A DNA stretch of 7,899 bases from contig JAJZRZ010000018.1 of assembly GCA_021850085.1 (NCBI GenBank), positions 6,655 through 14,553 on the forward strand. Direction: 5' to 3'. A program made the translations under genes and the position numbers. Source of the DNA: Actinomycetes bacterium (GTDB taxonomy: Bacteria > Actinomycetota > Coriobacteriia > Anaerosomatales > Anaerosomataceae). A model generated the notes under the pieces. It was not told the origin of the DNA and ran no database searches. It saw only the letters and a list, made by a program, of their open reading frames with translations. Positions 1-5,935 of the stretch are shown here, one piece after another (positions within the stretch are counted from its first letter, which is position 1; each line of letters begins with the position of its first letter).

Positions 1-278
1 AGCACGAGGATGGCGTCGGCCGCGTCGATCGCTGCCCGATGCCTGCGCCGCTCGAGCTTCGTCCCGTTCAGGTGGCAGGTGACCTCGCCGACGGCCCAGC
101 CGGTGACCTCGAAGCCTTCGGCTTCAAGCCGTGCGGCGGCCTCGAGGACCTCCTTCTCGCCTCCCGTGCGGGCGGCCGCCGCGCACTGCCCGCATCCCAT
201 CACGAAAACGCGCGCGGCGCCGGCCTCGACCAGCCCCGCCCGGATGCGCTCCCACTCCCTCGGCTTCGTGACGATCAT
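1..278 (-). CDS. metV: MetV-like methylenetetrahydrofolate reductase C-terminal family protein (3' end outside window)
   Basis: Only the first 92 codons are inside the window; the frame is open to base 1. The protein starts MIVTKPREWERIRAGL and has a CxxC at residues 29-32 (MGCGQC) and a further Cys at 68 (EVTCHL). The pattern of an 'MIV.KP' start, a short helix, 'V.V.GCG.C' and 'TGGEKEV' followed by 'L...GFEV' is what I recall of the MTHFR C-terminal (MetV) family. In acetogens this family partners MetF in reducing methylene-H4folate to methyl-H4folate; the cysteines are thought to bind metal or an Fe-S centre. Its ATG (278-276) overlaps the metH stop as ATGA, so the two are very probably translationally coupled. 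The job fits: this protein would help make methyl-folate and MetH would use it. A metF gene would be expected further left. The family call rests on motif memory, not a search. Confidence 0.7.
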   Translation of the reverse strand, partial: MIVTKPREWERIRAGLVEAGAARVFVMGCGQCAAAARTGGEKEVLEAAARLEAEGFEVTGWAVGEVTCHLNGTKLERRRHRAAIDAADAILV

Positions 279-2674
279 CGGCCCAGCCCCCTGTGGCGCG
301 CGATGGCCTCCCTGACCGCTGTTACGCAGCCGGGTGCGTCTTCAGAGTACCCCGCGCCGAGCCCTTCGGCGAAATCGCGGGTCACGACGGCGCCACCCAA
401 GAGCACCGGCACGTCCGCGGCGGCCCGCACCGCGCCGACCGCCTGCTCCATACCCTTCAGAGTCGTGGTCATCAGCGCCGAGAGGCATACGGCGTCCGCC
501 TCGACCGCAGCCGCGGCGAACGCCTCGGGAGAGACGTCCACGCCGAGATCCTCGACGCGGAAGCCCTGGCTTTCAAGCATGCTCACGCAGATGTCCTTGC
601 CGATCGAGTGGATATCGCCCTTCACCGTGCCGAACACGACGCGTCCCTCATGGGTGGACTCCCCTTCCGGGAGGTGGGTCTTCGCCCGGTCGACGGCGAC
701 CTTCATCGCCTCGGCCGCCGCGATCAGCTGCGGCAAGAAGACGTCTCCCCGGCCGTACGCGTCCCCGAGCCGTTGGATCGCGGGGGTCAGCACGCCGCGT
801 ATGACCTCTCCAGGCGCCGCACCCGCTACTATGAGGGCGTCCACGAGGCCCGGTGCCGAATCGGCATCGCCGCGCTTGATTGCGAGGCCGAGCCGCTGTC
901 GGTCGTCACCGGCCTCGGATGCGACGACAGCCGCGACCGGCGATTCGGCGACGGCGGCGATCCACTCCTCCGCCTTCGGGTCGTCGCCGAGGATGACCTT
1001 CGTGGCCGCCGCATCGTGGTCCGACCCGGCCGCTTCGAGCGGGTTGACGATGGCGGCGGTGAGCCCGTGGCGCTCGGCCATCGCAAGGAACGTCGCGTTG
1101 AGCTCAGGGCGGCCAGGGAGTCCATGGCTCACGTTGCTCACGCCGGCGATCGTCGGCAGACCCAGGTCCTGCGTCACGTCGCGGATCGCCTGGAGTGTGG
1201 CTGTCGCTCCGCCCCGCTCCGTCGCTGCGGCCAGCACAAGGCAGTCCACCACCAGGTCCCGGTCGGTCAGTCCGGCTGCGTGCGCTTCCGTGCGTACACG
1301 CCGGGCGATGGCCACCCGCTCGTCGGCCGTGTGCGGGATCCCAGCATCGTCGAGCGGGAGCACAACGACAGCCGCCCCGTAGCGTTCGGCGAGCGGCAGC
1401 ACGGCATCGAGCGACGCGCGCTCCCCGCTGACGCTGTTAACGAGCGCTCTGCCCGGGTAGCGGCGGAGTGCGGCCTCGAGCGCGACCGCGTCGGTGGTAT
1501 CGATCACCAGTGGAAGGTCGACGAGGCCCGACAGCGCGAGCAGCGCCTTCGGCAAAACGTCCGCCTGCACGACCCCCGCGGCGCCCACGTTCACGTCGAG
1601 CAGCCCGGCGCCAGCCTCGGCCTGCTCCACCGCGTACTCCCGTACGACATCGAGAGCGCCGGCGCGCAGCGACTCGGCCAGCCGCTTCTTGCCGGTGGGG
1701 TTGATGCGCTCACCCACCCGCACGAGCGGTCGCCCGCCACCGATCCGCACCACGCGTCGCGGACCCGCGACAGCCACACCAGCCGGCGGCGCGGTGCGCT
1801 CGGCCAACCCGCGGTCCTTCGCGAAGTCGAAGATCGCGCCGGTGAACTCAGGCGTGGAACCGCAGCACGATCCCACCATGCCCGCTCCCGCATCCACGAA
1901 GCGCGCCGCGTGCTCCCCCATCGCGGTCGACGTACCCGGGAACACGGTCGCGCCGTCGATGAGCGTCGGAAGACCGGCGTTGGGTTGGACGATCACCGGA
2001 AGGGTGGTGGCCGAGGCCATCCGCTCAACGAGCGGCAGCATCTGCTCCGGGCCCAGACCGCAGTTGAGGCCGACAGCCGAGGCGCCGACCGCCTCGAGGA
2101 TCACGGCCGCTGTCTCCGGGTCGGTTCCCGAGAGGTCCATCCGTCCGCTCAGGCCGAACGTGCACGTGACGAAGATTGGCAGATCGGTGACCGCACGCGC
2201 GGCGAGCACCGCACAACGAGCCTCGGCGATGTCCGTCATCGTCTCGATGAGGATCGCGTCCGGACTCTCCGATGCCAATGCGGCCGCCTGCTCGGCGAAC
2301 AGCGCGAAGACATCGTCGAACGTGGCTGTCCCGAGCGGTTCGAGCACCAGCCCGCTCGGCCCGATGTCGCCGAGGACGTGTGCGACCCCGCTCGCGCGGG
2401 CGATGCGCACCGCTGCCCGGTTGAGCTCCACGACCTGGTCGCCCAAACCATACGCGTCGAGCTTGTGCCGCGTTCCGCCGAAGGAGTTGCTGGTCGCACA
2501 GTCTGCCCCGGCAAGCGTGTAGAGCCGGTGGACGCCCTCGATCATCTCCGGGGCGGTCACGTTGAGCTGCATCAAGGACTGCTCGAAGGGCACTTCGTAC
2601 CGGTGGACCATGGTGCCCATGGCACCGTCGAGTACGAGCACCTCGCGGCCGAGCCGCAGCTGTATATCAGGCAT
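275..2674 (-). CDS. metH: Cobalamin-dependent methionine synthase, short form without reactivation domain
   Basis: This enzyme transfers a methyl group from methyl-H4folate via cobalamin to homocysteine, giving methionine in the cytoplasm. It is 799 aa from the ATG at 2674. Domains in order: the homocysteine methyltransferase barrel (about 1-290) with 'LDGAMGTM' near the start and zinc-ligand cysteines C205 (GLNCG) and C270/C271 (GSCCGSTPE); the pterin-binding barrel (about 318-560) with VGERINPTGK at 320-329, DVNVGA at 360-365 and GVSNVSHGLP at 511-520; a four-helix B12 cap (about 600-670); and the B12-binding fold (about 680-795) with the full DxHxxG motif GDIHSIG, where H689 is the lower axial Co ligand, plus SALMTTT and GGA. 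It ends there, so the C-terminal AdoMet/flavodoxin reactivation domain of the ~1230-aa E. coli enzyme is absent, as in many anaerobes. A TTG at 2677 is in frame, but the ribosome site spacing favours ATG 2674. The downstream gene overlaps by ATGA. Confidence 0.93.
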   Translation of the reverse strand: MPDIQLRLGREVLVLDGAMGTMVHRYEVPFEQSLMQLNVTAPEMIEGVHRLYTLAGADCATSNSFGGTRHKLDAYGLGDQVVELNRAAVRIARASGVAHVLGDIGPSGLVLEPLGTATFDDVFALFAEQAAALASESPDAILIETMTDIAEARCAVLAARAVTDLPIFVTCTFGLSGRMDLSGTDPETAAVILEAVGASAVGLNCGLGPEQMLPLVERMASATTLPVIVQPNAGLPTLIDGATVFPGTSTAMGEHAARFVDAGAGMVGSCCGSTPEFTGAIFDFAKDRGLAERTAPPAGVAVAGPRRVVRIGGGRPLVRVGERINPTGKKRLAESLRAGALDVVREYAVEQAEAGAGLLDVNVGAAGVVQADVLPKALLALSGLVDLPLVIDTTDAVALEAALRRYPGRALVNSVSGERASLDAVLPLAERYGAAVVVLPLDDAGIPHTADERVAIARRVRTEAHAAGLTDRDLVVDCLVLAAATERGGATATLQAIRDVTQDLGLPTIAGVSNVSHGLPGRPELNATFLAMAERHGLTAAIVNPLEAAGSDHDAAATKVILGDDPKAEEWIAAVAESPVAAVVASEAGDDRQRLGLAIKRGDADSAPGLVDALIVAGAAPGEVIRGVLTPAIQRLGDAYGRGDVFLPQLIAAAEAMKVAVDRAKTHLPEGESTHEGRVVFGTVKGDIHSIGKDICVSMLESQGFRVEDLGVDVSPEAFAAAAVEADAVCLSALMTTTLKGMEQAVGAVRAAADVPVLLGGAVVTRDFAEGLGAGYSEDAPGCVTAVREAIARHRGLGR

Positions 2675-2680
2675 CAACCG

Positions 2681-2687
2681 CCTCCTT
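2681..2687 (-). promoter_or_regulatory. Ribosome binding site of metH
   Basis: The minus strand reads AAGGAGG, a near-perfect anti-16S match, followed by 6 nt (CGGTTG) and then ATG at 2674. The alternative TTG at 2677 would leave only 3 nt, so the site decides for the ATG. Confidence 0.8.
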
Positions 2688-2713
2688 CCCTTCTGAAGCG
2701 CACCGGGCGCGAG

Positions 2714-2733
2714 AGAGGCTCACGTGTGCCTCT
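2714..2733. promoter_or_regulatory. 20-bp near-perfect palindrome in the metH leader
   Basis: The sequence is AGAGGCTCACGTGTGCCTCT. Arms AGAGGC/GCCTCT and the central CACGTG are all self-complementary; only the T/T pair at 2720 and 2727 breaks the symmetry. It lies 39 bp upstream of the metH ATG and just past the end of the ferredoxin remnant, outside any gene I accept. It could be a dimeric repressor operator for metH, or an RNA hairpin in the leader. No T-tract follows on either strand, which argues against an intrinsic terminator. The regulator is unknown. Confidence 0.4.
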
Positions 2734-2735
2734 TC

Positions 2736-3015
2736 CTAGAAGTGCAGTGCGATCGCCCTGCGTGGACAGGCTATCACGCATGTCCCGCAGTGCACGCACC
2801 AGCTCTCGTCGCACATGAGCTTCTGCGGAAATCGCTTCGAGGGTTAACACATCTAGCCTGCGGACACGAACACGAGCCACGGGCCGCGCACCGCTGCTCA
2901 TCCATAATGATATCTCTCGCAGCTTCTGTGACCGTGAGGTCCTGGGGCTTGAGAAAGGCGATCCACCGCATCAGCCCTACGTCACGGCACATGCCTAAGG
3001 AAGTGAGAGATGGAC
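2736..3015 (-). pseudogene. Decayed NIL-domain / 4Fe-4S ferredoxin gene
   Basis: No intact gene fills the 514 bases between metH and the next gene, but minus-strand fragments resemble a NIL-type ferredoxin read in order. At 3015-2998 one frame gives VHLSLP, like the NIL start, followed at once by a stop (tentative). From 2971 another frame gives MRWIAFLKPQDLTVTEAARD then IIMDEQRC, like the end of a NIL domain leading into the first cluster. There the motif is spoiled: C-AARGSC-S-CPQA, with an expected Cys as Arg and two residues missing before CP. After about 2830 the frame must shift by one base; the new frame reads MCDESWCVHCGTCVIACP (2816-2763), a complete CxxCxxCxxxCP cluster motif, then RRAIALHF and a stop at 2736. 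Intact family members are about 130 aa, so much of the NIL part is gone. Such ferredoxins accompany homocysteine-synthesis proteins in some anaerobes, which suits the place beside metH. The upstream boundary is uncertain. No gene is seen in 3016-3140. Confidence 0.55.
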
Positions 3016-3140
3016 CGGGCTGTACCGCCCTCCTTTGCACTTGGATCGGCCCGCTCCGCAACTCGGTGTCGAAGCGCGGCATCAGGGGGTGTGCGCCGCT
3101 GCGCGGAGGCGCCGGTCTAGCCGCCACCGCGGATAGCTCG

Positions 3141-3146
3141 TATGAT
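3141..3146 (+). promoter_or_regulatory. Possible -10 box for the PPC/DUF5648 protein gene
   Basis: TATGAT matches the -10 consensus at all but one position and stands out in this GC-rich stretch. It lies 42 bp upstream of the ATG at 3189. No good -35 (TTGACA-like) is found 16-18 bp before it, so the call is weak. Confidence 0.3.
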
Positions 3147-3153
3147 TGACGAG

Positions 3154-3163
3154 TGCACGTGCA
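3154..3163. promoter_or_regulatory. 10-bp perfect palindrome in the leader of the PPC/DUF5648 gene
   Basis: TGCACGTGCA lies just downstream of the possible -10 box and 25 bp before the ATG at 3189. Its CACGTG core is the same as in the metH leader palindrome. A 10-bp palindrome can arise by chance, so an operator role is only possible. Confidence 0.2.
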
Positions 3164-3188
3164 GTCACAGCCGCGAGAAGGACACGCG

Positions 3189-4391
3189 ATGACTCGAACG
3201 ATTCTGTGCCTCGCCGCGTCACTCGTGCTCGTCGCGCTGTCTCCCGCCACCGCGGATGCGCGCGTGGGAGACGAGACGATACCGGGCGCACCGGTCAACT
3301 GGGCTGCAAGCCCCTCCTTCGAGGCCAGCATGACCGGAGCAGCCGGAGACACGTGGGACATCTACCCCGTGTACCTGGAACACGGCGAGACCTACTCGTT
3401 CACCTTGGCACTCACCTCGGGAAACGCCGGGCTCCACCTGTTCTCTCCCGGGACCACCGTCACCGACACCCGGAACGCACACGCCACAAGCGCCGCCCCC
3501 GGCACGCCGCTGTCCGGCACCGCGCCGCAGACGGGTGAGTGGTACGTGGGCGTGCACGCTTCTGGCCCCGTCACCTACCGCCTCGAGGGCCGGTTCAAGG
3601 CCCCGAACGATGACCTGCCCGGTGTGGCCTTGCCGAACTCGCCCGTCATCGCCCGGCTCGACTCGTTCAGTGAGTGGGACAACGTGTATACGATACGGCT
3701 CGAGCGCGGAGAGTCCATCACGGCGGTCCTCACGGTCAGCGACGCTTCGCCGGGCTTCGACCCCGAGCTACTGCTGTTTGCGCCAGGCACGACGGATCTG
3801 AAGAGCGACGAACTCGTGGCCGCGCGGCAGACCTCTTTCCCTAAGACCATCACCTGGACCGCCGATCGCACCGGCGTCTACCACCTGAACGTCTTCCACT
3901 CCTCGCACTCGCTCAGCCGACAAACTGGCACGGCGGTGCTTCAGTGGTCCGTCACGGCGCCTGTCCACCGCTTCTACAACGCCACGGGCGGGACCCACTT
4001 CTTCACGCCGGCCATCGAAGAGCGGAACATGGTGATCTCGATCTGGAAAAACGTGTTCCAGTACGAGGGGATCGACTACACCACGCAGCCGCATCTAAAC
4101 CAGCGGCCACTGCACCGCTTCTACAACAGGCGCTCCGGAAGCCATTTCTACACGGCAGACCCCACCGAAGCGGCCGATGTCAGAGCACGGTGGCCGCACG
4201 TGTTCGCCTACGACGGCGAGACGTACCGCGTGTCCGTCGCTGGCCCCCCCGCCGCCGCCGTCCATCGCTTCTACAACGTCAGGAACGGCAGTCACTTCTT
4301 CACATCCAGCGCTGAGGAGGCCGGCACTGTGAGGGCCCGTTGGCCGCACATCTACAGATACGAAGGCATCGGCTTCTACACGAACCCGTGA
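3189..4391 (+). CDS. Secreted protein with two PPC-like domains and three C-terminal DUF5648-like repeats
   Basis: This is a 400-aa exported protein of unknown role. The ATG at 3189 is chosen over an in-frame GTG at 3153 because AGAAGGA (3176-3182) lies 6 nt before it and because it places a clean signal peptide at the N-terminus (MTRTILCLAASLVLVALSP, cleavage probably near ATADA, residue 24). Residues about 36-135 and 150-257 each look like a PPC-type beta-sandwich: '.GDTWDIYPVYLEHGETYSF', 'LHLFSPGTT', 'GEWYVGVHASG..TYRLEG', and the parallel 'EWDNVYTIRLERGESITAVL', 'LLLFAPGTT', 'TGVYHLNVFHS'. Three repeats follow, beginning at residues 259, 308 and 358 (VHRFYN..., LHRFYN..., VHRFYN...). No catalytic domain is visible, so a binding or surface role is inferred. 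The same repeat module occurs in the two minus-strand genes at the right end of the window. The gene stands alone and ends 23 bp from the convergent NUDIX gene. Confidence 0.82.
   Translation: MTRTILCLAASLVLVALSPATADARVGDETIPGAPVNWAASPSFEASMTGAAGDTWDIYPVYLEHGETYSFTLALTSGNAGLHLFSPGTTVTDTRNAHATSAAPGTPLSGTAPQTGEWYVGVHASGPVTYRLEGRFKAPNDDLPGVALPNSPVIARLDSFSEWDNVYTIRLERGESITAVLTVSDASPGFDPELLLFAPGTTDLKSDELVAARQTSFPKTITWTADRTGVYHLNVFHSSHSLSRQTGTAVLQWSVTAPVHRFYNATGGTHFFTPAIEERNMVISIWKNVFQYEGIDYTTQPHLNQRPLHRFYNRRSGSHFYTADPTEAADVRARWPHVFAYDGETYRVSVAGPPAAAVHRFYNVRNGSHFFTSSAEEAGTVRARWPHIYRYEGIGFYTNP
3963..4379 (+). repeat. Three DUF5648-like repeats (plus-strand protein)
   Basis: Units start at 3963, 4110 and 4260 and encode residues 259-298, 308-348 and 358-397. 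Consensus: [VL]HRFYN-x4-[GS]-[ST]-HF[FY]T, an acidic helix-like stretch (EER, TEAAD, EEA), a Trp, then 'F/Y-x-Y-[ED]G-x-x-[YF]'. Unit spacing is 49 and 50 residues. Unit 1 is the most diverged: ISIWKN replaces RARWPH. Confidence 0.85.
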
Positions 4392-4414
4392 CATTGTCAT
4401 CTCAGGTGGTGGCG

Positions 4415-4882
4415 CTACACGATCTCAAGGGCCGCCGCGACGATCTCCTGATGGTCGAACGCCATCGGCGGCAGCGCCCTCGCCGGGAACCACGCGGCTT
4501 CTGAAGCATCGTCGGCCGGTGCGAGTTCGAGCTCGACGTCCTGCTCGTCCATCTGTGCCAGGTACGCGCAGGCGACGGTCCAGCCTCGAGGGTCCCTGCC
4601 CCTGTTGCCGAACACCCCCACGAGCCTGAGCTCGCCGCGCCAAGCAGCGCCGGTCTCCTCGGCGAACTCGCGCCGCGCCGCGCCCTCGGGAGACTCCCAC
4701 TCCTCCACAAAGCCGCCGGGGAGCGCCCACATGCCGACGAACGGGTCGTGCCCGCGCCGGATGAGCAGGACTTCGATCGCTTCGGTGCCGGGCCGGACTG
4801 CGACCACGTCGGCCGTGAGCGCGGGCCGTGGATACGGGTAGCTGAACATGCCCCGAGTGTAGCGCAAGCGTTGCCGGGTCAC
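4415..4882 (-). CDS. NUDIX hydrolase
   Basis: NUDIX enzymes hydrolyse nucleoside diphosphates linked to another group, often ADP-ribose-like compounds or damaged nucleotides. The full box G-x5-E-x7-REUxEExGU is present: G57, E63, then REFAEETGA at 71-79; these glutamates bind the catalytic metal. 'YPYPRPALTADVVAV' near the start and 'PFVGMWALPGGFVEEWES' are typical of the YjhB/ADP-ribose-pyrophosphatase-like group, but the substrate cannot be read from sequence. At 155 aa from the GTG at 4882 the length is normal. The GTG has a GGAGG (4896-4892) 9 nt upstream. A shorter start at ATG 4849 (MFSYPYPRP, 144 aa) fits homologues I remember and may be used by a leaderless transcript. The gene is divergent from the EamA gene (64 bp) and convergent with the DUF5648 gene. 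Confidence 0.9.
   Translation of the reverse strand: MTRQRLRYTRGMFSYPYPRPALTADVVAVRPGTEAIEVLLIRRGHDPFVGMWALPGGFVEEWESPEGAARREFAEETGAAWRGELRLVGVFGNRGRDPRGWTVACAYLAQMDEQDVELELAPADDASEAAWFPARALPPMAFDHQEIVAAALEIV
4849..4861 (-). promoter_or_regulatory. Possible -10 box giving a leaderless NUDIX transcript
   Basis: The minus strand has TACACT (4861-4856), which fits TAnnnT, 6 nt before the ATG at 4849. Transcription starting 7 nt after the box would begin on the A of that ATG, a layout common in actinobacteria. No clear -35 is seen. It competes with the GTG start at 4882. Confidence 0.25.
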
Positions 4883-4884
4883 GC

Positions 4885-4913
4885 TTCTCCCCCTCCCGCG
4901 AGCGCGCTATCCT
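4885..4913 (+). promoter_or_regulatory. Possible weak promoter for the EamA gene
   Basis: In the 64-bp divergent gap, TTCTCC (4885-4890) and TATCCT (4908-4913) are 17 bp apart, which would place the start of transcription about 27 bp before the GTG at 4947. Both boxes are poor matches and the first coincides with the NUDIX ribosome site on the other strand. Confidence 0.2.
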
Positions 4914-4946
4914 GACAGGCACCTCCTTCTGCGAGAGGCGTGATAC

Positions 4947-5927
4947 GTGCCGCTGAACCCGCTCAGATGGCCCCATCGATTCAAGCTCGTGGCGGCCTTC
5001 GCCGCCCTGTACGTCGTGTGGGGATCGACCTACCTTGCCATCCGCATCGGACTCGAGGCAGCCATGCCACCAGCCGTCTTCGCCGGCCTGCGCCTTGTGC
5101 CAGCCGGCCTGTTGCTTCTCGGCTTCGCTCGGTGGCGAGGCACCAGCCTCCGCATCGCTTTCGACCAGTATCGCCTGATCGCCACGGTGGGCCTCCTGCT
5201 GCTCGTGGGCGGCATGTACTCCACCTTCCTGTCCGAGCGCCACATCTCCTCCGGGCTCGCGGCCCTCATCGTCGCGCTCCTGCCGCTGTGGGTGGCGCTC
5301 GCCGAGTCGCTGCTGCCAGGCATGGACCGGCCTACCGCACGCGGGTACCTCGGGCTTGTGGTGGGATTCGCGGGCCTCGGCGTGCTCATGATGCCGCGTC
5401 TGACGGGTCTAACAGGCACGCCGGCCGAGCTGGCGGCCGTGGCCGTCCAGATCCTCGGAACGTGGCTGTGGACCGCGGGGTCCGTGCTCAGCAAGCGTAA
5501 ACCCGTACGGGTGGATGCGCTTGTGGCGACGGGATACCAGATGCTCACCGCGGGGGGCGTCCTGCTAGCCATCGGGACCGTGGGCGGCGAGTGGCTCGAT
5601 CTTGCCTGGACTCCGCCGGGAGTGGCGGCGCTCGCGTATCTCATCGTGTTCGGCAGCTGCATCGCGTTCACCGCGTTCGTGTGGCTCCTGCGACATGCGC
5701 CCGCATCGAAAGTGATGACGTACGCCTACGTCAACCCGGTGATCGCCGTGTTCCTCGGATGGAGCGCCGGCGCCATCGGGCTGGTGCCTCCCGAGCCCGT
5801 CGATGGCTGGGTCCTCGCGGGCATGTCCATCATCGTGGCCGGTGTGGCGCTTGCCACGAGCGCTCCGACTCGTCCCGCCCGAGACGCCGCCCCCGGCGAG
5901 GCGCTCGCCGTCCCGGACGCCACCTGA
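4947..5927 (+). CDS. EamA-family (DMT superfamily) inner-membrane transporter
   Basis: This 326-aa protein has ten predicted membrane helices at about residues 13-30, 40-60, 76-94, 99-118, 131-149, 162-182, 195-213, 226-247, 256-276 and 286-304. That is the normal layout of two five-helix EamA repeats (about 13-150 and 160-305). Family signatures are 'YVVWGSTYLAIRIGLE' in helix 1, 'SSGLAALIVALLPLWVAL' at 101-118 and 'AYVNPVIAVFLGW' at 260-272. Members such as YedA and RhtA-like proteins export amino acids or other metabolites; the substrate here cannot be told. The start is GTG 4947, with AGAGG (4934-4938) 8 nt upstream. The tail after residue 305 is Ala/Pro/Arg-rich and probably cytoplasmic. 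The gene is divergent from the NUDIX gene and its stop lies 8 bp from the stop of the convergent secreted-protein gene. Confidence 0.92.
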   Translation: MPLNPLRWPHRFKLVAAFAALYVVWGSTYLAIRIGLEAAMPPAVFAGLRLVPAGLLLLGFARWRGTSLRIAFDQYRLIATVGLLLLVGGMYSTFLSERHISSGLAALIVALLPLWVALAESLLPGMDRPTARGYLGLVVGFAGLGVLMMPRLTGLTGTPAELAAVAVQILGTWLWTAGSVLSKRKPVRVDALVATGYQMLTAGGVLLAIGTVGGEWLDLAWTPPGVAALAYLIVFGSCIAFTAFVWLLRHAPASKVMTYAYVNPVIAVFLGWSAGAIGLVPPEPVDGWVLAGMSIIVAGVALATSAPTRPARDAAPGEALAVPDAT

Positions 5928-5935
5928 GCGGCAAC

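Noticed and set aside
2736..2816. A functional 26-residue iron-sulfur microprotein (MCDESWCVHCGTCVIACP...)
   Set aside because: It has the full cluster motif but no good ribosome site, and related ferredoxin pieces lie just upstream in another frame, so a remnant of a longer gene is the better reading.
39..2818. Very long plus-strand open frames (447 and 841 codons) opposite metH
   Set aside because: They lie antisense to a clearly real methionine synthase, have Arg/His/Pro-rich compositions without any recognisable motif, and arise from high GC in the third codon position.
2674..2901. A 75-codon minus-strand frame ending in a TGATG overlap with the metH start
   Set aside because: Its composition is Arg-rich with no motif, it runs across the ferredoxin remnant in another frame, and the overlap can be chance.
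2675..3015. Cobalamin, SAM or SAH riboswitch before metH
   Set aside because: I looked for the B12 box (GCCACTG with AGYCAGGAGACC), the SAM-I core and the SAH core on the minus strand and saw none.
2774..3361. A 195-codon minus-strand frame across the intergenic region
   Set aside because: Its first part is antisense to the signal peptide and first domain of the secreted protein. Only its C-terminal part (from about 2971) has ferredoxin-like sequence, which is covered as a pseudogene.
4389..4399. TGACATTGTCA between the convergent secreted-protein and NUDIX genes as a terminator
   Set aside because: The arms are 5 bp with a 1-nt loop, which cannot form a hairpin, and no T-tract follows on either strand.
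5895..5909. GGCGAG-GCG-CTCGCC hairpin near the end of the EamA gene as a terminator
   Set aside because: It lies inside the coding region and has no T-tract; GC-rich coding DNA forms such stems often.
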